Source: Absidia repens (Eukaryota > Mucoromycota > Mucoromycetes > Mucorales > Cunninghamellaceae). Taken from it: a stretch of DNA of 64,000 nucleotides. Under the pieces are notes generated by a model that did not search any database, had not been told where the DNA came from, and saw only the letters and a list, made by a program, of their open reading frames with translations. A program made the translations under genes and the position numbers. The stretch spans positions 434,001 through 498,000 of the forward strand of contig MCGE01000009.1 of assembly GCA_002105175.1 (NCBI GenBank). Reading direction: 5' to 3'. Below are positions 34,016-44,630 of this stretch, in pieces (the stretch's first letter is position 1; each line of letters starts with the position of its first letter).

Positions 34016-34745
34016 TCAGGCTTTTTCAAAAGTCCAATAAAGACTAGAGTCTTTTGTATTGTACTTGCATTTCTTGAGGACAGTGCCGCCACGAGAGCTT
34101 TTGCCTCCCGTTGAGGAGGATGACAAACAAGTAGGGATCATGTCATACATGTGGGTAACAGCCATGATTTTAAAGGTATTCTTTTTGCCACTGACGGGAA
34201 CAAAGAGCCATGTTTGTTTTTGCCAAAGAATAGGCTCATAGCGTTTCGCCAAGGAGCGCTTCTTGCTATATTTGAGCTCACATTGCCACAAAACACCTGC
34301 ATCGTCTTTGCCATTTGTCTATGGAAATACCGAAATGGTGACGTTTTAATATTTTTCAACTGCCCTGAATTTTTTTTTTTTTTTTTTTTTTTGGATTCAA
34401 GTAGTTTACCCATCGTGCTGAGATACATTTTTTCAAAGAGCCATGGTTATGGTTGATAGAATACATTTTGTTTTTATACTTGAGGACTTTCCATTCAGTA
34501 ATTGAAGACTTAGATTTGACTGTAGGTTCAACAAGAGTGCCGGGCAAAAAACCCAAGTACTTTTTTGTCTTCATATTACGGATGTGATAATTCCCAGGCT
34601 TGATATTTGTCGCATGTTTCAATGTGGCCGCACCATCCTTTTTTCCAGTCTTGCTAATCCCTTGAGAATTGACCATAGCAATCATGACTGAGACTAATAA
34701 TACTATCATCCAGCCTCTTTTTAGTAATGAAAACAGCAAAGCCAT
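34016..34745 (-). CDS. Secreted beta-trefoil-like (ricin-B-type lectin fold) protein
   Basis: Two exons, 34410-34745 and 34016-34318, joined in phase 0 at a GTAAAC donor; 212 residues. The N-terminus (Met-Ala, then a basic residue, then WMIVLLVSVMIAMVNSQG) looks like a signal peptide cleaved near Ser-Gln. The mature part shows beta-trefoil hallmarks: PGNYHIRNMKTKKYLGF, then TEWKVLKYKNKMYSINHNHG with a W-x-V core, and later VLWQCELK, QTWLFVPVSG and LYWTFEKA at the C-terminus. This suggests a carbohydrate-binding or other scaffold role in the secretory pathway or outside the cell. No catalytic domain is attached. Family assignment rests on pattern only, and no ligand can be inferred. Cysteines are few. 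Confidence 0.65.
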
Positions 34746-35574
34746 TGTGATGATTTCGAAATAGAATAACGGTAAAAAAGAAGAAGAAAAAAAGAAAGAA
34801 AAATAAGAAAAAAACGGAATAAAGAGAAGAAATAAGAAAATATATATAAAAAAGGAAGGCAATCAAGGTTTGCTAGTGCACTGAGTCTTTGTTATTTCCT
34901 ATTGTCCCATTTAATAGAACACAAATATGACATTTTATTAGGTACGACATTGAAGGACTCTGATGCAGTTCCCCGAGTGGGTTTATTTTTTATTGTACAA
35001 GCGAAGATAACTTCCTTATATAATTTTAATGTAAAAACAATCTAGCTTTTTCTATTATTATTTATCTCATTTTGGATAGTGATATTGGAGTTAAGAAAAT
35101 AAAACTATGTATGTAAACAACAATATGGCTGAACTGATATCAAGTTTTGACAGCTTACATATCATCCACATTCGGGGGTTTAAATGTAACTATTTTTGAA
35201 TGACCAACAGGTAAGGTATTTTTTTTATTGAGGAGATAATAATGATACTGCAGTCACAGTATGACCATCTTGGCTGTACTTTTATATAGCTCGATAGAAA
35301 AGGAGAAATCGATTTTTTTTTTTTTTTGGAATTGTAATGATGGCAAACCTGTCAAAAAAAAAAAAAGGAGTAAGGGGTTAAAAAAAAGGTCTATTATGCT
35401 GGTATCATTGGTGATGATAGAGGCAAAAAAAAAGGTACAAGTACAATTTCAATTCCAGTGGTCATAATATAAATCATGTACAAACACAAGAGGGTATTAC
35501 AAAGAAATTCGAGAAAACCTGACTCCTACTTTCAAAAAATATCGTAACCTTCAGCGAAAAGAGTGAATTTATTA
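34746..35574. other. Intergenic, upstream of the lectin-like gene
   Basis: AT-rich spacer with several homopolymer runs (T near 35310, A near 35357). TATA-like stretches lie at 34841-34850. No gene seen. Confidence 0.4.
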
Positions 35575-35647
35575 TTTGGAACAAGACTCGATCAAATTGT
35601 CAATACAAGGAAGGGGACGGGCAGCATCTCTATGATTGGGAGGAGCT
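35575..35647 (-). other. Possible isolated terminal exon
   Basis: On the minus strand a TTTAG acceptor is followed by a frame reading APPNHRDAARPLPCIDNLIE then SCSK and a stop. The composition looks coding, and the acceptor has a strong poly-T tract made by the 48-A run just upstream. I could not find an upstream exon joining in the right phase; a candidate ending GAT|GTAAGG near 35915 has the wrong phase. It may be the remnant of a small gene or chance. Confidence 0.25.
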
Positions 35648-35649
35648 AA

Positions 35650-35656
35650 ATGAAAC

Positions 35657-35707
<51 letters not shown>

Positions 35708-35714
35708 TGAAACC
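35650..35714. repeat. A48 homopolymer flanked by an 8-bp direct repeat
   Basis: The octamer ATGAAACC occurs at 35650-35657 and again at 35707-35714, on each side of an uninterrupted run of 48 A (35658-35705) plus one G. The arrangement resembles a target-site duplication around a bare poly(A) insertion, but simple repeat expansion could also produce it. Confidence 0.9.
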
Positions 35715-36350
35715 CCAACATTATGACATAAGATCAATAAAAAAGGACTAAAGTGACAGTTTCATCCTAAAGCTGTCAAAAAAAACCCGCCCAAACTATC
35801 ACTTGCTTTTCATTATGTGACTACTAATCAAATTACTATAGCATCCTTTTTGTTTCACTCAAAACAACAACAATGATCAAATAGCAATAAAAGGGGGACC
35901 CTCTTCCAACCTTACATCACCACAAAGAATCATGCGCCTTGATTTTAAATACAGCCACTTGAATGATCCGAAATAGCAAGAGTTCAGCACCTTTTTTTTT
36001 TCCAACAACTCCCACACATTTGATAAGGTTCGATGATGACACGTAAGTTAACAATAGATATAAGAATGATAGGACTTTATTTGTAATTCTTTTTTCTTTA
36101 AAAAAAAAGAAGGGTAAAAATATAATATAATATAATATGATCAAATAAATGCAATATATAAAACACAAAATGGAAGAAGAATAACAATATAATAAAAAAA
36201 CATAAGTATAGGGGAGAGAGGGGGGGGGTTCTAAAAAGAAGGGGGATTGGGGGCTAGATATACAATATACAATAAAATAATAATAAAATAACATGACAAG
36301 TGAAAAAAGGGAATCATGTGAGGGTATGGGGGAAATAACGAAAGGCCAAT
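35715..36350. other. 3' flank of the TALE homeobox gene
   Basis: AT-rich region with a G run near 36221 and a TATAATATAATATAATAT stretch near 36120. A minus-strand frame through 35917-36294 is low-complexity hydrophobic translation and not supported. No gene recognised. Confidence 0.4.
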
Positions 36351-37509
36351 TTAGGATCGTCGTCGCCGGGTCGTTTTCTTTTGACTGGTTGAGTCTCGTC
36401 GATGGAATGCTTCAGATGCAGGTCTTTTTCGAAGTCGTCGGTCCAGAGAATCATCTAAGAAGACCATCCCAAAAAAAAAAGTCAGTCAGTCAGTCAGTCA
36501 GACAATCATGATGATCCTATCCCTCTATAGTGTTCAACTTACCAGAAGAAGAATGATGATGGTGTGGGTTTTCATAAGGTAGGATATCCAATTCCTCTTG
36601 TTCTTGATGTTGTTCTTGTTGTTCCAGCATGGGTTGTAAAATCCTTCTTCGAGCATTAATAAACCAGTTGCTGATTTGATTCAATGTCAATCCAGTACAT
36701 CTTGCCAAATCCCCTTTTTCTTCTTCTGTGGGATAAGGATGTTTCTTGTGATCGGACAACCAGTCTCGTAGAATGGCAGTAACCACCTTGGGAAGGTTTC
36801 CTCGTCGTCGCTTGTTGGTTTTCCCATTGGATGTCACTGTTGTGGCTGTTGTTGCGGTTGTTGATACCAGAACCGAACCAGCGGCGTTGGAGGAGGTGGA
36901 GGAGGAAGAAGACGAGGAAGACGGTGTAGGTTTAGTAGTAGAGTGGCGTCGTGATGACTGATGAGTCCTTGAGGGTGGTGATTGTCTTGGCGAAGGGAGT
37001 TCCTGGGACTCGAGCGGGGGAGTGGGTGAGGATACAAGTGATGGCACAGGAGAATGATGATCTGCTGCTGCTGCTGTTTCTGTCAGTGCATGATCTAAAA
37101 ATAAAATGAGAGAAAAACATAAGCACGAATTAGTAAAAAAAAAAAAAAAAAACAGGATTCTACCATCATCATCATCATCATCATTATATATTTTTTGTCC
37201 CTTTTACCTCTTGACCAAGTAATAATATCAGACCAAAAACGGCCATTGTTTTCAAGCATTTGACTGACCCTGCGTTTGTGTCGTTCAATCGTTTGGCCGG
37301 CTTGATGGAATGTATCACCATATGGGATATGAATATGTTCAGTAGAGTCATCCTTGCTATATTGATGGTCGTGGAAGAGTATGACAGGACTAAAAATGCG
37401 CAGCGATTGCTACGGACGACAAAAAAAGAAGATAGAAGTAAGATACTTACGCTATTCAATGATATGTATATTTTACCAAGTCCTCGCTTACCTTTCGTTC
37501 AGTTGTCAT
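36351..37509 (-). CDS. TALE-class homeodomain transcription factor
   Basis: DNA-binding regulator. Four exons: 37492-37509 (18 nt, MTTERK), 37208-37409, 36543-37094 and 36351-36454; 291 residues. Exon 2 encodes a helical segment with [20 protein letters not shown]. Then comes a Pro/Ser/Thr-rich linker and the homeodomain: [40 protein letters not shown] with the three-residue PYP insertion that defines TALE proteins, and [12 protein letters not shown] with the recognition-helix Trp, Asn and Arg. The last exon adds a basic tail (RRLRKRP and KKTTRRRRS), a likely nuclear localisation signal. A frame reading past the exon 3 donor ends SGKLNTIEG, but the GTAAGT there and the good exon 4 support splicing. 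The target genes are unknown; fungal TALE factors include Cup9/Tos8 and mating-type proteins. Confidence 0.85.
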
Positions 37510-38830
37510 TTTTTAGGTTTGTGAATGTATAGTTTTGAATATGTAAGATGGCAAGATGTCAAAGCAAATTGAGATATTTTCAATGGAGAATATAAAAAAG
37601 TAACGGAAGACAAGAGTAATGAAGAAGAAGAAGAAGAAAACGGAAAAGCTATTGCATAAAATAAAATATATTTTATATAAAGGCAAGGTAGTTCAAAAAA
37701 AAAAAAAAGAAAAGAAGAAAGAAAGAATGAAAAGAACGGAAAAAAAAAGAGGAGGAAAAGAATAAGAGATGACACAATAATGATTTTGATGAGAAGCCCT
37801 TTAAAAAGGTTGAATTTCCTTTTTATTTTATTTTATTGGGGGTGGGAGAAGAAAAAGATGAATCTAAAATAAGGGGGGAGGGTTAGTTATCAAAAAAGCC
37901 ACTTGTGGAACTCATGATCAAACAACTAAGAAACTGACATCCTATATATTGATCAGATGAGTAATTTGCTTTATGTTAACTAGGAAAGGGGATCTCGCTT
38001 TATACAGTGAATTATCATTCTATCTTCAAAGAAAATGTGGGTCAGTTTTAAAATCGAGTGGAAAGGGATGTATATGTTTTTTTTTGAAGCGATCGGTGTT
38101 TCAAATGTCTCTTGTTGTACGCTTGGACCATCTGATTGATATGCCAAAAAGCTACCAATTGGGATTTATGAAATACGGTAAACATGATCGTTTCTCACAC
38201 ATACTGTACATACCCTCCCATTAGTTAAGTTTCATTCAACAGCATGACCTCATTTTTATTTATGTTTTAACACATGTATATATTAAAATTATCAGTCGAT
38301 CCATCATAAAACCCATTTATATAATATAAGATATATACAGTATACATGTCATATACTAATAATACATACTGTAGAGTGATAATACGGGTGATGGGAACAA
38401 AGTTAATCAAGTCAAATGTGGACGTGGACAAATTTGGTCTTGCACAACGAGGATGAGAGACCCGGTCTTTTGCGGCGTTTCTCGAGCATGTCAAGTGTTC
38501 ACATGCATCTCAACTGCTATTTTGTCGGCTTTTGTTATAGGAGAAAAAAAGATAAGAAGCTCTCCTTTACATAATTATACTGTATACTAATCTTTTATTC
38601 TATTGATTTGGCTCCTTGATTTTATTTTTTATTGCAACCCATAGTGAATAAACATAAAATAGACTGTATACTTCCATGTCAAGTACCTGTAGATCGGGTG
38701 CAATTTGTACCTCGATCAAAAATCATCCAATTAAATTGCTTATTTTAAATTGCCGACTTTTTTTTGTTTTGACTTTTTTTTTTTTTTTTTTTCTCGCTCT
38801 CTTCCATCTTTTTATTTTCAATAGTGGATT
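37510..38830. promoter_or_regulatory. Long divergent region between TALE homeobox gene and ERG25
   Basis: About 1.3 kb between divergent start codons, the longest such region in the window. It has AAGAAGAAG repeats near 37620 and a T-rich leader (about 38758-38825) before ERG25. An open frame at 37973-38224 has no recognisable family. Sterol genes in other fungi are under SREBP or Upc2 control; I could not identify such sites by eye. Confidence 0.4.
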
Positions 38831-39835
38831 ATGAACTCTACTTTGACATACGATCCCAGTCAACTGAACTGGTTGGAAACAAGATGGGAACAAATGTATG
38901 AAGGTCGCAATCCATTGATTGTTACTGGCATTTTTGCTTTTCTGATGCACGAAATTGTTTACTTTGGTCGCTTCATTCCATTCCTCATCTGCGACTTTAT
39001 TCCCTATTTTAAACGTTACAAGCTTCAAGAAGTAGGTTACAAAGTATCAGTTATCAATGGACAAGACTAAGTATTGTTTTTATCTTTTTGTAGGCTAGAG
39101 AAAATTCCTCTGACGATTATTGGAACTGTACGAAAAAAGTGCTCTACTCTCACTTTCTCTTTGAAGGGCCTCTCATTTTTTTCTTCCATCCTGGTGCCAC
39201 CTTCCTTGGTATGAAGGTGTCTGCTCCATTCCCAGCTTGGTAAGTGGTTATAATTAACGAACAAATATCATTACGTGGCACATACTCATTCTTTGGTGAC
39301 GGATGTTAGGCAACAAATGCTTCCTCAATTGGCTATTTTTTTTATCTTTGAAGACTTTTTCCACTATGTCATGCATCGCATTATGCACTGGCCTCCGTTT
39401 TATAAAAAAGTGCACAAGATCCATCACGAATACGCTGCTCCATTTGGTATTGCTGCGGAATATGCTCATCCTGTTGAAACCATGATTCTTGGATTTGGTA
39501 CCGTTGGTGGTCCTCTTGTCTATCATGCCTTTGCTACCAAGATATTGAAGTGGGATGAGGACTGGCATTTGCATCTGGTGACCATGTTACTGTGGATCGT
39601 CTTGCGTCTCTTCCAAGCCATTGACGCGCATTCTGGTTATGATTTCCCTTGGAGCTTGCACAACATCATTCCCTTCTGGGCTGGTGCTGAACATCACGAT
39701 TATCATCATCAAGCTTTTATTGGCAATTACGCTTCCTCGTTCCGCTGGTGGGATTACCTCTTTGGAACCGACAAGAAGTATCGCGCCTATCGCAAACGTC
39801 AAAAGCAAGAACGTCTCAAGACAAAGAACCAATAG
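38831..39835 (+). CDS. ERG25: C-4 methylsterol oxidase
   Basis: Endoplasmic reticulum enzyme that oxidises the C-4 methyl groups of 4,4-dimethylsterols in ergosterol synthesis. Three exons: 38831-39031, 39094-39239 and 39310-39835; 290 residues. It belongs to the fatty acid hydroxylase superfamily with three His boxes for the di-iron site: HRIMH (HxxxH), HKIHHE (HxxHH) and HHDYHH (HxxHH). Transmembrane segments lie at [31 protein letters not shown] and [14 protein letters not shown]. The tail is Lys-rich ([13 protein letters not shown]) and ends in a KxxNQ context near a dilysine-type retrieval signal. The first donor (GTAGGT) is slightly unusual but keeps frame. Confidence 0.95.
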
Positions 39836-40959
39836 ACTCCCCCTTTTTTTAGAACATGCGTACATATTACTTTCTCTATTGTATACTTCATTTTTAGATC
39901 ATTATTATTACTATTTATTCTATTTTACTTTATTTTATTCTAATATTAGTCTTCTTTAAGCAATTACATTTTGTTTATTCGTTTTTCCCGCCCGTATCAT
40001 TTAATATCACCTATCCTCTTTCCGTACCTTTAGTATAGTATATATCTATATCATTTTACTTAATAAAATTGAAATTATTACAGCGATTTGAACTGATGAA
40101 GGAAATGAAAACATATGTGTGTGTCTATCCTGTTGAAGCGCTCATTGATTGTAGACCTACTGAATGATTGTAGACAGATGTTATTATGCACATGATATTT
40201 TGATTTCAGGTTTCATATGCATTAAAGCAGGTTCATTTTGTGCAGTAACATCTTCACATAATCCATGCCCAATCTTTAGGTTTGATGCCATATGATATAC
40301 GGTAGTCCTTAGATTTTTGATTGAATCTAGCGTTCCCATACTTCCAAAAAAAAAAACAACAACAACTGAGTGTCATTCGGGAGAGGGGACAAGGAGGTTG
40401 GTTATTGATAGATTTAGACACACCACCTTCCCCAATTGTGTGAAATATATAGCTATTCCTTGGACTCAACTGACTTCAGTTTGAGGTTTTTTTTTTTTTT
40501 TTTTTTTTTGCTATAGTTTATTGTTATACTACATACAAAATAAAAGCAAAAAATTAACAAGCTGGATATATACAGTATGCCCAACCTAGTGGAGCTTACG
40601 CTGATAGCGCGGTCTTGGGCTGATTGATATAAACGGCAGGGCAGGACAAACACCACCTTTTCATACCAATTGGCCTAGATCCGCCAAAAAGTCGCTCGGG
40701 GAAGAGAATGGCTTATAGCGACGTACACTAGTATGTATAATGGAGCGCTCATGGAATAAAGCAAAACAAACAAAAAAATCGGGGGTCTTTTTCTACTATG
40801 AGAGTTTGCTAACCAGAAGGTCGGGGGAAATTCTCTACTGTCAGTATAGCGGTGATTACACTCATGGCGCAACTTGGTTCATTGAGATAAATGGTTCACT
40901 GGAAATATGACTGCGTTTGACATCAAGTGAACCACAACTATCGGCCAGTCCCTGCAGAT
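39836..40959. other. 3' flank of ERG25 and spacer
   Basis: AT-rich; a polyadenylation-like AATAAAATTG lies near 40062 and a T run near 40486-40509. No gene recognised. Leads into repeat copy R5. Confidence 0.4.
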
Positions 40960-41665
40960 CTGAATAAAACACTCACAATACAGCAACGATAACGACATTA
41001 TTCAATATTTATTGGGTCTGAGTATGGTTCATAAAAAGATATATTTTATTGAAGCACATTGGTGGACACTAAAACTAAAGGAGGACCGGTGTTTAATGGA
41101 AAGATCTATATGGAAGAGGCATGAGGGAGACTAAATTGAAAATCTGAAGAGTGGTCAATACAAATATAAAGGGACAATTGTAACGGGGGGTGTCAATATA
41201 ATGCACAGCACAAGACATTGAAAAACGCTAAAGGAAAAAAAATAAAGATCAAAAGAAGTGATGGAAATAAAAAGAACGATCTATTGCAGACGACATGAGA
41301 AATACTACTGAAAAATTTTTTAATTGAAGAATGTAAAAAGAGATATATTTTATTCAGATGTAGATACAAATTATGGATAAACTAAGACTAAACTATGCTA
41401 ATGAAGATTCCAACAAGCCAACAAATGGTGGTTCTAAATCCTTGACCCAAAATGAAAGTGATTCCCCATGCATCTTGTAATCCCTGAGCTGGAAACGCTT
41501 CTAAACTAACCCTGACGCTAATCTGAGTTCAACATAGCCCCATAGAAGTTGAATAGCGAAGAAAAAAATGAAGGAAAGAAAGAAAATAGAAAGAACAACA
41601 GCGAAAGAAAATTGGGGAGTAAGTAAATTTTCACGTGGGCGGGTTTTGAATTACCTTTTTTCTGG
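40960..41665 (-). repeat. Dispersed repeat copy R5 (minus orientation)
   Basis: On the + strand it ends with CACGTGGGCGGGTTTTGAAT (about 41632-41651), the reverse complement of the family start box. Internally GCTAATCTGAGTTCAACATA, CCCTGAGCTGGAAACGC and TATTTTATTCAGATGTAGAT (about 41345) match R1 and R6, and a second TATATTTTATTGAAGC lies near 41040. Lies between convergent ERG25 (+) and Rab2-like (-). Confidence 0.75.
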
Positions 41666-42169
41666 TCTTGTGTGTGCAATTCGTCTAAAGCCGACCCACT
41701 TCAAGTACCTAAGGCATTATATATATATATATATATATAAACCAAGTATGTAACGGTGTCCCTTTTTACATTCAAGTACCATCATATTATGTGTTTAGAT
41801 GTTTTATTGTATAGTAAACAATACCTCATTGGCATTTTCCACGAGATCCAATTTTTGTTGAGCTACGCCACAACGCTCACTGCTCATAATCCAATACTTG
41901 ACACCTTATACAGTATACCCAATACAGAACACGTTAAATACACAATACACCCAGCACATTTAATTATTTACTGCAGTCATTTCCTGACATTTCGTGACTG
42001 TGACCATAATCTTCCCCTCCCCCAAAAAAAGACATATGATATACATAACATAGAAAAACAATTTCATCTTTATTATACAAAGGAGATATAATACTAAGCA
42101 CGCTATTGAATAAATATAAAAACACTAGATAACTACAAGATAACTTATCAGAAAGGTCGGGGGCAAGAA
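41666..42169. other. 3' flank of the Rab2-like gene with a TA microsatellite
   Basis: Contains a (TA)n run of about 22 bases (41718-41739). No gene supported; an open frame at 41756-42091 has no motif. Confidence 0.5.
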
Positions 42170-43708
42170 TCAGCAACAGGAGCTACCTTGCGTTTCTTCG
42201 CTTAGTGAGCTATTTTGTACAGGTCCCAAACGTATGCCAGAGGTCTATGAATATAAGGAAGATCAGTCATCGTCTCTTCTAAAGAGAATTAATACATCTG
42301 AGCATTATCTATACCTCGTTGCTGGTACATTCGCCAGATTTGATCTTTTCGTAAACATGCTCGGCCGTTTTGACAAACACCTCTTCTACATTGCTAGCTG
42401 ATTTAGCAGAGGCTTCCAAAAAAAGTGCTATCCCGTTCTCTTTAGCAAATCGATCCGCTTCTTCATAGGTCACCTGTCGTTTGCTTTCTTCCAGATCTGA
42501 TTTGTTTCCGACGAGTACAATTGTTGTATGAGGATTTGCGTGTCGGCGAACATCTATACCAGATAAAAAAAAAATGAAAAAAGGTCAGAAACTATCCCTC
42601 CTCTTCCCCCTGTCAAAAAAAAAAAAAAGAAAGAAAGAAAAAAAAACCGTGTTTGTGCCAAAAGACCTTACCAGCCAACCAACTGGAAATATGTTCGAAA
42701 CTTTCACGCCTAATTTTCAATAATACATCATTAAGTAAGTAACAAATGTAATAAGTTGGGATATCGTTTCATAAAGGAAAAAGAACTTTCATTTTACCTT
42801 GATATGTCGTACACTACAATCAGCAAATGCATAAAACAAAGGTAAGATGAATGACAAATCATATATACCCAAACCTTCTATCAATAACATGTCTTACCTA
42901 ACAAAGCACCAGCTGCACCACGGTAGTAGCTCTATCAAATCATAAAGGAAAAAAAAAAAAAAAAGAAGGAGGTTACCTATGATAGTAGACGATCTAACTG
43001 TAACGTCACAATGATGTCCACTTCTTTGATTTTTACCTGAGTGATACTTCTAAAGCTTTCTTGCCCAGCCTAGTTTATCCGATACAAGCCAGCTTGAGTA
43101 CCCGTTCCACTTTTTATGTTCCGTTAGGCCGCTACTTACTGTGTCCCATATTTGTAGTTTGATTTGTTTGTCGTCCACGGAGATGAATCTTGTACCAAAC
43201 TCGACACTGGGACACGATGATCGAAAAAGAATAGTAAAGAAATAGTGTGAATACATATCTTCGGATACAAGTCTTCTTGAGTCAAGACTTACCCAATGGT
43301 CAATTCCCGGCCAGCATTGAATCGTTTATCAGTAAATTGTATCAACAAACAAGACTGACAATGTAAAAAGATGACGCACACATACAAAACATAGGACAAG
43401 AAAAAAAAATAGCGTTAGTTACTGGTAGAAAGATGATGACCTGACCTTTTTGTTTTAAAAGTTGCGTACCTTTCCAACACCTAGAATCCGTGGTTTCATG
43501 GTATAGAGCGTGAGATTACAAAAAGGGGTTGGTTTCATATTTATCAATTTTCTTACCGGAGTCGCCAACAATGATATACTAGAATCCAACAAGCAAAGGT
43601 TTATTGAAAGAAGAATACGGTTGTCAGTAAACAAATAGTGACGATAACTACAGAAAAATGATTTCCTTTTCTTCAAGATACCTTTATGATATAGTTGTAA
43701 CTTGACAT
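42170..43708 (-). CDS. Rab-family small GTPase, Rab2-like
   Basis: Vesicle traffic GTPase, probably ER-Golgi or Golgi. Eleven exons: 43682-43708, 43557-43578, 43470-43480 (11 nt), 43293-43354, 43140-43206, 43037-43069, 42898-42931, 42798-42813 (16 nt), 42671-42708, 42315-42553 and 42170-42244; 207 residues. The joined protein reads [20 protein letters not shown] (P-loop), [20 protein letters not shown] (switch I), [20 protein letters not shown] (switch II), VLVGNKSD and [14 protein letters not shown] (guanine binding). It ends in a di-Cys prenylation motif (SSCC). FTDKRF, GAAGALLVYDI and a GIRLGP element near the C-terminus match Rab2; Rab4 and Rab14 are the nearest alternatives. The 11-nt exon supplies GVGK of the P-loop, so its inclusion is essential for function. 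Confidence 0.9.
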
Positions 43709-44630
43709 GATATATAAAAATAAAAAGTGAAAAATGGAAGTGAAAAAAAAAAGGAGGAGCCAAGATCAAAATAAGCGGCATTAAAAAAATTGATGGCCAT
43801 GTGACGGAAAATGTTTTTTTATATTGCCAGTATAAGATTTCGAATGATAAACTAATTGTCATTTGCCATGATGAGGTATGTTTTACTTATATCCAAATAC
43901 CTGGTCTTTTATGTTATTGGTGAATATGATTTGAAAATGATAGACATTCAATAGTCGCACGTAAATGACCCTGGGAGCCAGTTTATCATGGTCTCTCCAT
44001 CTTGAAGGGGAAGGGGGCGATTTTTTCCACAAACAAATGTTATATCCATTCAAGAAATGCATATATACATAGTAACGGAAACAAGCTCTTGTTTTCCATA
44101 TTTCGTCCGAAAAATTACACCAAATGAGACGCACGATTTTTCTTCAAGTGACATGTAGTTGTCTTCACCAAATATGTTTCAAGGCTAGTGGTAGAGCTTT
44201 ATGTGTGATTATATATTTCGACCTCAATTTTCTGGCGTAAAAATTTGACATTTGGTAAAGGATATTTCGGCGGTATTTTAAAGTTGGCAAAGGTCTTGGG
44301 TTACATTATGTATAGGTCAGGGTCTGTCAATATTATTTACACAAGGTGTAGGAGGTCCAGTGCCACATAAAGCATTATTTTAATAATTCACGAATACATT
44401 ACAACAACAAAACGGTATACAATCAGCTCATTTTCATCGATTTGCTCACGGCATGATATTTGTGCAATTCAGCTTCCTGAAGATCACCAAGGGAAATTTT
44501 TAATATCCGCCGATTAACTTTTTCCTTTTTTCTCTTAAAACCATTTTTTTCTTTTTCTTTTTCTTCTTCTTTTTCTCTTACTTTTTGTGTGTTAACTATT
44601 ATATACACACTTCCCATTATTCTTGACATT
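43709..44630. promoter_or_regulatory. Divergent region between Rab2-like and DYRK kinase genes
   Basis: About 0.9 kb between divergent start codons. The DYRK side ends with a long CT-rich leader (44518-44584). No further feature recognised. Confidence 0.4.

Noticed and set aside
40960..41665. LTR retrotransposon remnant
   Set aside because: No reverse transcriptase, integrase or gag-like peptide and no TG...CA boundaries could be found in this or the other copies, so I keep the repeat unclassified.
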